Assembly (NCBI GenBank): GCA_002710775.1
Contig: PALX01000006.1
Coordinates: 1-40,245 of the forward strand
Direction of reading: 5' to 3'
DNA from: Micavibrio sp.
GTDB taxonomy: Bacteria; Pseudomonadota; Alphaproteobacteria; Micavibrionales; UBA9664
DNA length: 40,245 nt
The translations under genes and the position numbers were made by a program. Shown one piece after another: positions 1 through 7,383 of the stretch. Numbering within the stretch: the first letter of the stretch is position 1; each line of letters starts with the position of its first letter. The notes beneath the pieces were generated by a model. That model did no database searches, was not told the DNA's origin, and saw only the letters and a program-made list of their open reading frames with translations.

Positions 1-258
1 TTAGCAACTAAAGTGACTATCACTGGCAGTGTAGTTGCCTCGTTTGGGGGCATGATACCAATCTTCGTACTAATGCTAACTACCAGCATATGGAGTAAAA
101 TCATGGAAACAAACAATCTAAGCGCGTGGGCTACCTTTGGAACGTTCCTGTGGAGACTGGTGTGTGTACCCCAAGCGAGAGACAATACATATGTATAAGA
201 ATAGCCACTGGACTAAGAGTGAACGTAGAGGGGGTTCGATTCCCCCTCCTCCACGCCA
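1..258 (+). ncRNA. ssrA: tmRNA (SsrA RNA), 3' part, 5' end outside window
   Basis: tmRNA rescues stalled ribosomes by acting first as a tRNA and then as a short mRNA. The 3' end shows the tRNA-like domain: a T-arm with GGGGG (230-234), a TTCGATT loop and CCCCC (242-246), then a tail ending in CCA at 256-258. Just upstream, GGACTAAG...GAACGTAGA matches the conserved block before the T-arm of one-piece tmRNAs. The segment 4-10 (GCAACTA) pairs with 33-39 (TAGTTGC), as expected for the helix after the tag. A TAG at 2-4 could be the tag stop codon, with base 1 the last base of an Ala codon, and its distance to the 3' end (about 250 nt) fits a one-piece tmRNA. The exact 3' end is uncertain because the acceptor strand appears one base long. 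The open frame at 13-198 is not a gene. Confidence 0.72.
230..258 (+). other. Candidate attachment site at the tmRNA 3' end
   Basis: Tyrosine recombinases often integrate into the 3' end of tRNA or tmRNA genes and leave that end intact. Here an intact recombinase gene ends 38 bases beyond the CCA and points toward it, the usual arrangement at one end of an integrated element. I found no second copy of the T-arm/acceptor segment elsewhere in the window, so the site is inferred from position only. Confidence 0.3.
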
Positions 259-295
259 CTATTGATAAATATAGATACACTCACTTAAACGGACG

Positions 296-1930
296 CTAAT
301 ATTTCAACTTCTCAATCGTGTCTTTAAGGATTTTTATGTGGTCTGGGCCAAAATGCGTATAAACGCTTGAGGTGACAGTTCCATCCTCATGCCCTGCTAG
401 AGATTTGATGTAAGAAGAATCTACCCCTGCAATGCTCAGGTTTGTAATGAAGCTATGCCTTAAACTATGTAACGTCTTACGTAGCTTTACCTTTAAGCCC
501 AGTTTCACAAGTAGGATGTTATTAAACCAATCCCCGAACTTGCGCCCCCACCCTGTATTCGGCTTATAGGATAAAGCAGGAAACAATCTGATTGAAGCAT
601 CTTGCTCTGCCAAAGCCTTACGCTCTTCGACAAACTTGATGAAGCCATGGTCAATAAGCTTCGAGTGTATTGGAACATAACGGTGAGAAGCCTCAGTTTT
701 AACTTTCTTTTGAGCCTCTATTTCATCCTCAATGCACACATACCAAATGCCCGTGTTTTCATCTTGCAATAAATCCTTAGGCATCAAAGAACAAAACTCA
801 TTCAGACGAGAGCCTGTGTAAACCGCAAGAAGCGTTCCCCAATAATTGCGCTGATCTTTAGGATTTTTACTATGCTTTAACGGCTCAAGGCTTTTCAAAA
901 TTTCCGCAATCTCTTCCCTCTTGAATTGGTCGCGCTTACCCCTTTTCTTATCTTCGAGATTCATGCTTTCAAAATAGTTCTTCTCAAGCTTGTAGTTATT
1001 CTTAATAAGCCATGACAAGAACTGTCTGTAAGCACCAAGGTATTTATTAACTGTACCGTTAGAGAGAACGTCAAAGCCCTCTGTTTCAAGCTGTTCACTA
1101 AGCGATAAACCTTTTAAATCTTTCTTCTTGTTTCTATTCGTTGGTGTTCTAAGAAGCGCATCTAAAACCTTCTGGGAAGTTTCACCATCGAAATTAACAA
1201 GGTTAAAGCCCTCACCTAATAGCTCCATGAGATACGCCATATGCACTTCTCGCTCTTCTTTGGCTTTATTGTCCAAATTGCCGTTACGTGCCTCATGCTC
1301 TAAGAATTTAGGTATAAGGATACTCAATCTATATTCAGGCTTAGGGAAAGCATTGTTCTTCTGAATTAAATCAAGGTAATCCTTCCTTGTGGTGAATAAG
1401 AACTCAGTTTGCTTTTGATTATGCGATAAAACCTTCTCACAGTAACCTCTATAGGCATGCTTATACTGATCTTTCAGCATTTGATATTCAGGGCTAGCTA
1501 CATCTATAGACACATCAAAACGGCTGAATATAGGCTGTACCCTCTCTGCCATTGCATCCATGTCCTGATCGTGTTCAATAGCCTTATTAGCGATTGAAAG
1601 CTCTTTCATAAGCGCATTAACGTCTTGCTGACTAAGTGGCCCTGATTTATGTATCTCAGCTTTCTTTTGATCTACCAGTTCATAGAAATACTCTTGGAGC
1701 ATATTTCTAATATCGCCAAACTCCATAAACTCGATGCCCTTCATTTGCATTATCAAGTAAGCATGATATTCCAGAATACTAGCTAACCGCAATGCTTCTT
1801 TAGGCTCTCTCGTACGCAATGATACCTTGATATGCCTCGAACGTCCTGATTCTTGAAGATATGGTGGCACAGGCCAACGGAAATAATAGATGTTGTGTCT
1901 AGAACGTATTAAGTAACTTGGATTTCGCAT
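296..1930 (-). CDS. Tyrosine recombinase/phage-type integrase
   Basis: Catalyses site-specific integration and excision of a mobile element. The C-terminal catalytic domain is complete. Counting from the ATG at 1930 (544 residues), the conserved residues are R375 in YTGSRLNEF, K411, H488 and R491 in HSLRHSF, H514 in AGHEDG, and the nucleophile Y524 in VYTHFG. The N-terminus (YLIRSRHNIYYFRWPVP) resembles the DUF6538-type domain of other alphaproteobacterial integrases, followed by a long helical region and a SAM-like DNA-binding segment. An in-frame GTG at 1960 would add ten residues; the ATG fits the family start better. It is flanked by tmRNA and tRNA-Leu, with no excisionase or cargo nearby. 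The frame is intact, so it may still be active. Confidence 0.9.
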   Translation of the reverse strand: MRNPSYLIRSRHNIYYFRWPVPPYLQESGRSRHIKVSLRTREPKEALRLASILEYHAYLIMQMKGIEFMEFGDIRNMLQEYFYELVDQKKAEIHKSGPLSQQDVNALMKELSIANKAIEHDQDMDAMAERVQPIFSRFDVSIDVASPEYQMLKDQYKHAYRGYCEKVLSHNQKQTEFLFTTRKDYLDLIQKNNAFPKPEYRLSILIPKFLEHEARNGNLDNKAKEEREVHMAYLMELLGEGFNLVNFDGETSQKVLDALLRTPTNRNKKKDLKGLSLSEQLETEGFDVLSNGTVNKYLGAYRQFLSWLIKNNYKLEKNYFESMNLEDKKRGKRDQFKREEIAEILKSLEPLKHSKNPKDQRNYWGTLLAVYTGSRLNEFCSLMPKDLLQDENTGIWYVCIEDEIEAQKKVKTEASHRYVPIHSKLIDHGFIKFVEERKALAEQDASIRLFPALSYKPNTGWGRKFGDWFNNILLVKLGLKVKLRKTLHSLRHSFITNLSIAGVDSSYIKSLAGHEDGTVTSSVYTHFGPDHIKILKDTIEKLKY

Positions 1931-2006
1931 GGTAAAAGTCCCACTTTTGTGGCTCACCACGAAAATCTAAATCTAAGTCACTGATATTTAATACCTTTTA
2001 AAGTAA

Positions 2007-2091
2007 TGGTAGCCCCGACCGGACTCGAACCGGTACGCCCGAAAGCTTGCGATTTTAAGTCGCATGCGTCTACCAATTCCGCCACGGGGCC
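2007..2091 (-). tRNA. tRNA-Leu (anticodon UAA)
   Basis: On the minus strand the sequence folds as a class II tRNA. The seven-base acceptor stem GGCCCCG pairs with CGGGGCT (one G-U). Next come TG at positions 8-9 and a D-arm with GGTAGACGC. The anticodon stem TGCGA/TCGCA has loop CTTAAAA, giving anticodon TAA at 2057-2055. A long variable arm and a T-arm with GGTTCGAGTCC follow. CCA is encoded at 2009-2007. The long variable arm and anticodon both specify leucine (UUA codons). Confidence 0.95.
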
Positions 2092-2161
2092 ATCCGAAAA
2101 GCACAGGTAGAAATCAAGAACTCTCAAAATACATAACCCGCCCGAAAAGTGAAGTAAAAAA

Positions 2162-2190
2162 TTGTAATAATTCATATTATTATGTATAAT
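2162..2190 (+). promoter_or_regulatory. Promoter for secreted protein gene, probably leaderless
   Basis: TTGTAA (2162-2167), a 17-nt spacer, then a perfect TATAAT (2185-2190). The GTG start at 2197 begins 6 nt after the -10 box, where transcription should start, and there is no ribosome binding site. An in-frame stop at 2191 rules out an earlier start. Confidence 0.6.
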
Positions 2191-2196
2191 TAAAAT

Positions 2197-3411
2197 GTGA
2201 GTTTTGCGGGAAAATATTTAAAAACGGGACTTAAATCTGCATTGATTGCTTTTGCAGGGGCAAGCGCTATGGGCAATCCTGCTGCTGCCCAAGAGAAGGC
2301 ACCAGTAGTTTCCGATGAAAACACCACACAACCAGTTTCTAATTTCCAAAAAATGATAGAGTACGGCTCACAAAGCAAAAGCATATCCATCATAATGGAT
2401 ATGAACCATGCCGAAATCGAAAAATACGCTTATTTCGTTGAGCAAGGACTCGATGAACTAAAAGCGAGTGGTCACACACAACTCTTGATGGAAATAGAAG
2501 CCAATAACCGAGACGATATTATCGCCCTTAATGAAGGGAAAATAACAGTTGCGGACTTCAGAGATCGCAATCCAGGCTTTAGTTTAAATTTTGGGAAAGA
2601 CTCTAAAACACGAGAAAGCGCAGCAAATGACTTCCTGCAAATAGTCGTTCGCGCAGGTAAGCTTGGCATAGAGGTACGCCCTATCGACAGCTTTCATGGA
2701 ATGGACCATTTCAATGGCACTGCGCCGAATATGTCGACAAAACTAAAAAAAGCACATGCGGATTTAGATAAAATTGGGGATGCGATACTCAACTATATTC
2801 AAGAAGAAATCGGCACAGACAATACCCCAGATAAATTAAGTGCCCAAGAGCGTGAACTATATACGAACGTTTTTTTCGCAAAATCCCCCGATGTTTATAC
2901 AAAGTTTCTAAACGCGGTACAGATACTCTCAGAAGAAACAATGCGTGTCCGTACCGATGATCGTCTAACAGCCCAAAATGCGATATCTGAAATAGAAGAG
3001 CATAGAAACCGCAACAATGCATCATATGGACGCACTGCAATTTTATATGGCGGCGGGCATATACTTCTCGACAGGAAAGAAGGCTTAGACGACATCCTCG
3101 AGAAAAAATATGGAGCAGATCAGGTTTCGACATACGGTTATTACGGAAACGCCCTACAGTTAAGTCTGGCGGCATATACGTATAAACAAGATAAGCTTGC
3201 CAACCGCTATGGGTACGATGCGGCGCAGTTCTCTTATATTCAAGATGAAGACACTGTTCTCAATAAAGATGGTCTAGAAATTTCTTTTTCCTCGAATAAC
3301 GAAATAGGCTCTACATCCCATTATAAGCACGAGCTTTACAGTGACAATAAAGTCGACAAGCCATGCACTGGTACACGCCGCCCAGGATCACGGAAATTCG
3401 GCTGTCGATAA
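2197..3411 (+). CDS. Secreted protein, possibly ChaN/Tiki/erythromycin-esterase-like fold
   Basis: I do not recognise a named family. The 404-residue product starts with a signal peptide (a basic MSFAGKYLKTGLKSA segment, a hydrophobic stretch, cleavage near PAAA-Q at about residue 31), so it is probably exported. Short motifs echo the ChaN/Tiki/EreA superfamily: DMNHAE near residue 68, LLMEIEANNRDD near 90, RTDDRLTAQNAI near 250 and AILYGGGHI near 280. In that superfamily an Arg-rich helix and a late Gly-His form the active centre. The C-terminus carries two cysteines (CTGTRRPG...GCR) that could form a disulfide. The GTG start is fixed by the upstream in-frame stop, the signal peptide and the adjacent promoter. 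It stands alone between tRNA-Leu and a convergent gene. Confidence 0.65.
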   Translation: MSFAGKYLKTGLKSALIAFAGASAMGNPAAAQEKAPVVSDENTTQPVSNFQKMIEYGSQSKSISIIMDMNHAEIEKYAYFVEQGLDELKASGHTQLLMEIEANNRDDIIALNEGKITVADFRDRNPGFSLNFGKDSKTRESAANDFLQIVVRAGKLGIEVRPIDSFHGMDHFNGTAPNMSTKLKKAHADLDKIGDAILNYIQEEIGTDNTPDKLSAQERELYTNVFFAKSPDVYTKFLNAVQILSEETMRVRTDDRLTAQNAISEIEEHRNRNNASYGRTAILYGGGHILLDRKEGLDDILEKKYGADQVSTYGYYGNALQLSLAAYTYKQDKLANRYGYDAAQFSYIQDEDTVLNKDGLEISFSSNNEIGSTSHYKHELYSDNKVDKPCTGTRRPGSRKFGCR

Positions 3412-3418
3412 GAACTGG

Positions 3419-4177
3419 CTAAAGCTCTTTTACCTCTAAAATAGAACCACCGAGGTCAATAAAAGCATGTTGCAATGCTTTTGATACATGTTCCAGCTTT
3501 TCTTTATCTGGGCCGCGAATAACGGCACTTACTTTACCAATACCATCTTTAAATGAGGGGTAAGAGCCAATTTCCACCCCATCATTATCTTCTTCCAGCT
3601 TTTGCAAGATATCGGCGATCTGGCTTTCAACCAGATTAACAGTAACCGAGATAGAATATATTTTAACGCCGCCAGCAAGGCTGGGAAGCAGGCTCTCAAC
3701 CATAGCCTGCATAATTTTCGGCACGCCCGCCATCGCATAGACATTCCCGATTTTAAAGCCTGGGGCGCCAGTGACTTTGTTAATGATCATATCAGAACCT
3801 TCCGGCAAATATGTCATTTTAAGACGGGCATCATTCAGTTTGCTCTCATCCTTATAATAATCAAGAAGCATCTGATACGCACTTTCATGTTGGACCAGTT
3901 TTACACCAAAGGCACGGGCGATGGCTTCGGCGCTCATATCATCATGCGTCGGACCGATACCACCCGTCGTAAAAACATAATCGTAACGCTCACGCATCAA
4001 ATTAACGGCTTCAATAATAAGATCAAAATCATCTGGCACAACCCGCGCTTCCGTAAGCTGTATCCCCTTCGCTGTCATAGCTTTGGCAATAAAATTTGTA
4101 TTCACGTCATGCGTGCGCCCTGAAAGGATTTCATTTCCGATAACGATTACTGCGGCTGTTTTCTTTTCCATTGCCAT
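3419..4177 (-). CDS. CinA-like/molybdopterin-binding domain protein
   Basis: The 253-residue product contains a MoCF-type fold as in the N-terminal half of CinA. Signature parts are VIVIGNEILSGRTHDVN near the start, TTGGIGPTHDDMSAEAIA near residue 70 and AGVPKIMQAM further on. In CinA proteins this domain has nucleotide (NMN/ADP-ribose) pyrophosphatase activity. The C-terminal NMN deamidase domain is absent, as is common for the short alphaproteobacterial paralogue. A longer frame reaches 4258 but would overlap the divergent map gene, so I start at the ATG at 4177 (MAMEKKTAAVI); ATG 4171 is also possible. No strong ribosome binding site is visible. Confidence 0.85.
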   Translation of the reverse strand: MAMEKKTAAVIVIGNEILSGRTHDVNTNFIAKAMTAKGIQLTEARVVPDDFDLIIEAVNLMRERYDYVFTTGGIGPTHDDMSAEAIARAFGVKLVQHESAYQMLLDYYKDESKLNDARLKMTYLPEGSDMIINKVTGAPGFKIGNVYAMAGVPKIMQAMVESLLPSLAGGVKIYSISVTVNLVESQIADILQKLEEDNDGVEIGSYPSFKDGIGKVSAVIRGPDKEKLEHVSKALQHAFIDLGGSILEVKEL

Positions 4178-4195
4178 ACTGTAAGTTTCTTTGTT

Positions 4196-5041
4196 ATGAA
4201 GAACAACATGAATATTGCAATAGATTACCCAAAAAACAATGATGGCATTCCCATCCATGATGAGGCGGCCTTTGAAGGCATGCGTAAAGCTGGACAGCTA
4301 GCGGCACAAACCCTTGATATGATTACCGATCATGTCAAGCCAGGCGTGACCACAGAAGAGCTAGACAAGCTATGTCATGACTTTATCACGAAGAACGGCG
4401 CTATCCCTGCACCGCTTGGTTATGGCGGTGATAAATGGCGCGAGCCTTTCCCAAAATCCATTTGCACATCCATCAATCACGTTATTTGCCACGGCATCCC
4501 AGGGCCAAAGAAACTAAGCAATGGGGATGTGATGAATATTGATGTGACCGTCATATTAGATGGCTGGCACGGCGACACATCTCGCATGTTCTATGTTGGG
4601 AACAAGATTCCTGTCAAAGCCCGCCGCCTTGTCGAAGTCACATACGAAGCAATGATGCGCGGTATTGAACAAGTTAAACCCGGCAATACGCTCGGCGATA
4701 TCGGCTACGCTATTCAAAGCTATGCCGAGGGTGAACGTTTTTCTGTCGTTCGTGATTTTTGCGGCCATGGCCTCGGCCAAGTTTTCCATACAGCCCCGCA
4801 AATTGTGCATTACGGACAACCTAAGACAGGCACCGTTTTGGAGCCCGGCATGTTCTTTACTATCGAGCCAATGCTGAATACGGGTACTTGGGAGATGAAG
4901 ATTTTGAATGATGGCTGGACAGCCGTCACCAGAGATCGCGGCTTGTCCGCCCAGTTTGAACACTCTATGGGTGTTACCGAAACAGGTGTGGAAATATTCA
5001 CCAAAAGCCCAAAGGGCTGGACCCTACCGCCCTATGACTGA
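4196..5041 (+). CDS. map: Methionine aminopeptidase, type I
   Basis: Removes the initiator methionine from nascent cytosolic proteins. The pita-bread fold metal ligands are all present: D116 (MNIDVT), D127 (HGDTS), H191 (GHGLGQVFH), E224 (FTIEPML) and E255 (QFEHSMGV). The substrate-contacting H99 in ICHGIPG is there too. At 281 residues the length fits type I enzymes with a short N-terminal extension. An alternative start at ATG 4208 would remove four residues. The end overlaps the radC start by 8 bases, which suggests coupled translation, and map-radC adjacency is common in alphaproteobacteria. Confidence 0.95.
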   Translation: MKNNMNIAIDYPKNNDGIPIHDEAAFEGMRKAGQLAAQTLDMITDHVKPGVTTEELDKLCHDFITKNGAIPAPLGYGGDKWREPFPKSICTSINHVICHGIPGPKKLSNGDVMNIDVTVILDGWHGDTSRMFYVGNKIPVKARRLVEVTYEAMMRGIEQVKPGNTLGDIGYAIQSYAEGERFSVVRDFCGHGLGQVFHTAPQIVHYGQPKTGTVLEPGMFFTIEPMLNTGTWEMKILNDGWTAVTRDRGLSAQFEHSMGVTETGVEIFTKSPKGWTLPPYD

Positions 5042-5750
5042 GTTGTTTGAAACCACACAACCAGACCTAAAAAAAGACAAACCCCACCATACGGGGCACA
5101 GAGACCGCCTTCGCCAGCGCTTTTTAAATAGCGGGGCTGATGCTCTCGCTGATTATGAATTGATGGAGCTTATTCTCTTTATCGCTATTCCACGCAAAGA
5201 TGTTAAGCCGCTCGCCAAAGACCTTATAGCCACTTTCGGTAGCTTCAACAAAGTCTTTCATGCCACGCGCGATGAACTCACCCGCGTTAAAGGCGTTTCA
5301 GAAAACACCGCCACAGCCCTGCTATCTGTGAAAGCCGCAGCAATGCGTCTTTTAAAGCAAGACCTGATGCACTCTGCTGTTCTAAGTAGCTGGCAGCAAC
5401 TGATGGATTACTGTCAGGCCAGCATGTCCCATGAAACAAAAGAGCATTTTCGCGTGCTGTTCCTAAACCGCAAAAATCATCTCATTGCTGATGAAATTCA
5501 AACCAGCGGCACAGTAGATCAATCCGCCGCGTATCCGCGCGAGATTGTTAAACGCGCACTAGACCTTGGCGCAACAGCCATGATCCTTGTTCATAACCAC
5601 CCTAGCGGCGACCCCAAACCATCGCAAGCCGATATTAATATCACCCAAGCCATCATCCGCGCGGCGACACCCATGGATATTGTTGTTCACGACCATGTCA
5701 TCGTTGCCAAATCCGGCGTCGAGTCGCTCCGTAATAGCGGTTTAATTTAG
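5034..5750 (+). CDS. radC: RadC family JAB-domain protein
   Basis: The 238-residue protein has the usual RadC layout. A helical N-terminal region carries a helix-hairpin-helix-like stretch (LTRVKGVSENTA, about 82-93). The C-terminal MPN/JAB metal-binding domain shows H187, H189 and D200 of the motif HNHPSGDPKPSQAD, plus E154 in DEIQTSGT. The older link to DNA repair is unproven; the domain resembles metal-dependent deubiquitinase-type hydrolases and its biochemical role is unsettled. The frame is open upstream inside map, but the ATG at 5034 (MTELFETTQ) gives the normal family length and overlaps the map stop. Confidence 0.93.
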   Translation: MTELFETTQPDLKKDKPHHTGHRDRLRQRFLNSGADALADYELMELILFIAIPRKDVKPLAKDLIATFGSFNKVFHATRDELTRVKGVSENTATALLSVKAAAMRLLKQDLMHSAVLSSWQQLMDYCQASMSHETKEHFRVLFLNRKNHLIADEIQTSGTVDQSAAYPREIVKRALDLGATAMILVHNHPSGDPKPSQADINITQAIIRAATPMDIVVHDHVIVAKSGVESLRNSGLI

Positions 5751-5764
5751 ATATTAGATAAAGG

Positions 5765-6088
5765 CTAGACTGAGAAAGAAACACCGCATCCGCAAGACGA
5801 AGATGCATTAGGGTTTGATACTTTAAAAGCCGCACCGACGAGTTCCTCCACGAAATCTATAGTCGAGCCGTCCAAATACTCTAACGAAATAGGATCGATC
5901 AGAAGTTTCTCACCATCTGTTTCAATCACAAGGTCATCTTCTTTGACCTCAGCCGATAGCTTCATTTCATATTGGAAGCCACTACAGCCGCCGCCCTTAA
6001 CCATGACACGGAAATATGGCTCATTCTCCGTTTTAATTTCGGATATGCGCTTAGCAGCATCAGATGTAAAAATAATGTTGTGACTCAT
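5765..6088 (-). CDS. erpA: Iron-sulfur cluster carrier, ErpA/IscA/HesB family
   Basis: Accepts iron-sulfur clusters from the assembly scaffold and delivers them to apoproteins in the cytosol. The 107-residue A-type carrier has its three cysteine ligands: C35 in GGGCSGFQY, and C99 and C101 in the C-terminal SSCGCGVSF. The start is ATG 6088 (MSHNIIF); the ten-residue upstream extension to 6118 does not fit the family. The gene is convergent with radC and divergent from dgt, the same arrangement seen in many alphaproteobacteria. I cannot separate ErpA from IscA by eye; the absence of isc genes nearby makes ErpA the better guess. Confidence 0.88.
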   Translation of the reverse strand: MSHNIIFTSDAAKRISEIKTENEPYFRVMVKGGGCSGFQYEMKLSAEVKEDDLVIETDGEKLLIDPISLEYLDGSTIDFVEELVGAAFKVSNPNASSSCGCGVSFSV

Positions 6089-6112
6089 GCTATTAATATA
6101 GCCCTTTAAACA

Positions 6113-6141
6113 TTGCATTTCCAGTCTTTGATGCCTATTCT
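6113..6141 (+). promoter_or_regulatory. Candidate dgt promoter, leaderless geometry
   Basis: TTGCAT (6113-6118), 17-nt spacer, TATTCT (6136-6141). The ATG at 6148 follows after 6 nt, at the expected transcription start. No ribosome binding site precedes it. The hexamers are only moderate matches to consensus. Confidence 0.4.
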
Positions 6142-6147
6142 ATGCGC

Positions 6148-7347
6148 ATGTCAACTGCAGTAGAAACCGATTACAATTATTGCTCCGTACCTTTAGCCGC
6201 TTATGCGTGTCGTCCGGATCAATCGAGAGGCCGTCTCCATGACGAGCCTGAAAGCAAAACACGCACTTGTTTCCAGCGCGATAAAGACCGCATCATTCAT
6301 GCGACAGCTTTTCGCCGCTTAAAATATAAAACACAAGTTTTTGTCTATCACGAAGGTGACCACTTCCGCACGCGCCTGACGCACACATTAGAAGTGGCAC
6401 AGATTGGCCGTTCTATCGCCCGCGCGCTCATGGTCAATGAAGATCTCACAGAAACCATTGCGCTGTCTCATGATATGGGCCACCCGCCCTTCGCGCATTT
6501 AGGCGAAGACGAGCTTGCCGTTCACATGAAACCCTTCCTCGGTTTTGAGCACAACGACCAAACACTGCGCCATGTTGTAAGACTGGAAGAAAAATATCCT
6601 GAATTTGATGGCCTTAACCTGACATGGGAAACACTAGAGGGTATCGTCAAACATAACGGCCCTGTCGAAGGCGAGCTTCCATACACGCTAGCGCGGTTCA
6701 ATAAAGAATTTGATCTAGAGCTAGATACGCATGCATCACTTGAGGCGCAAATTGCGGCTCTGGCCGATGATATCGCTTATAACAACCATGACTTAGAAGA
6801 TGGAATCAAAGCTGGCTTTTTTGATTTCGACGACATTCGCTCGATGGCGTTAGTCAAAGACCTTATGGTTCAATGCGAACGCGAATATCCAGACCTTGCG
6901 CCGCACAGATATTTATCCTATGTCATTCGCGAAATGATCGGCGAAATGGTATTCGATGTCATCACGGAAACACGCAAACGTATCAAGAGCATCAACCCGC
7001 AATCCCCTGAGGATGTGCGCAAATGCGGCCAACAGCTTGTTGATTTCTCACCTGAGATGCTCAAGAAAGTAAACGAGCTACGCAAATTCTTGCGCACCCG
7101 CATGTATAACAATCCTGCTGTACGCCGCACACGTTATAAATCACGCCAGATTGTTAAAGACCTGTTCATCGCATTTATGGATGATTATAAGTGTCTCCCA
7201 AAACGCTGGCAGGAAGAAATTGAAACAGCGCCTGAGGACATGAACAATAAAGCCCGCGCTATTGCCGATTATGTAGCAGGCATGACAGACCGTTACGCCA
7301 TCCGCGAACACCAGCGCCTGTTTGATCTATATGAAGATCACAGATAA
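6148..7347 (+). CDS. dgt: dGTP triphosphohydrolase-like protein (HD domain)
   Basis: Predicted to cut deoxynucleoside triphosphates into nucleoside and tripolyphosphate, shaping dNTP pools. The 399-residue protein carries the HD metal site: H79 in RLTHTLEVAQ, then H108 and D109 in ALSHDMGHPPFAHLG, and a later Asp in ALADDIAYNNHDLEDG. The N-terminal SRGRLHDEPESKTRTCFQRD and FRRLKYKTQVF motifs are characteristic of the dGTPase-like type 2 subfamily. An in-frame ATG at 6142 adds two residues; ATG 6148 is preferred because it sits exactly at the predicted transcription start. It lies 36 bases upstream of argS and may be co-transcribed with it. Confidence 0.92.
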   Translation: MSTAVETDYNYCSVPLAAYACRPDQSRGRLHDEPESKTRTCFQRDKDRIIHATAFRRLKYKTQVFVYHEGDHFRTRLTHTLEVAQIGRSIARALMVNEDLTETIALSHDMGHPPFAHLGEDELAVHMKPFLGFEHNDQTLRHVVRLEEKYPEFDGLNLTWETLEGIVKHNGPVEGELPYTLARFNKEFDLELDTHASLEAQIAALADDIAYNNHDLEDGIKAGFFDFDDIRSMALVKDLMVQCEREYPDLAPHRYLSYVIREMIGEMVFDVITETRKRIKSINPQSPEDVRKCGQQLVDFSPEMLKKVNELRKFLRTRMYNNPAVRRTRYKSRQIVKDLFIAFMDDYKCLPKRWQEEIETAPEDMNNKARAIADYVAGMTDRYAIREHQRLFDLYEDHR

Positions 7348-7383
7348 AAATAAATTATAAGACCAATAAGGACGATAAACGAA

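Noticed and set aside
13-198. Open frame of 61 codons at the left edge
   Set aside because: It lies wholly within the tmRNA and has no ribosome binding site.
3602-4123. Plus-strand frame of 173 codons opposite the CinA-like gene
   Set aside because: Shadow of a recognisable gene with conserved motifs on the other strand.
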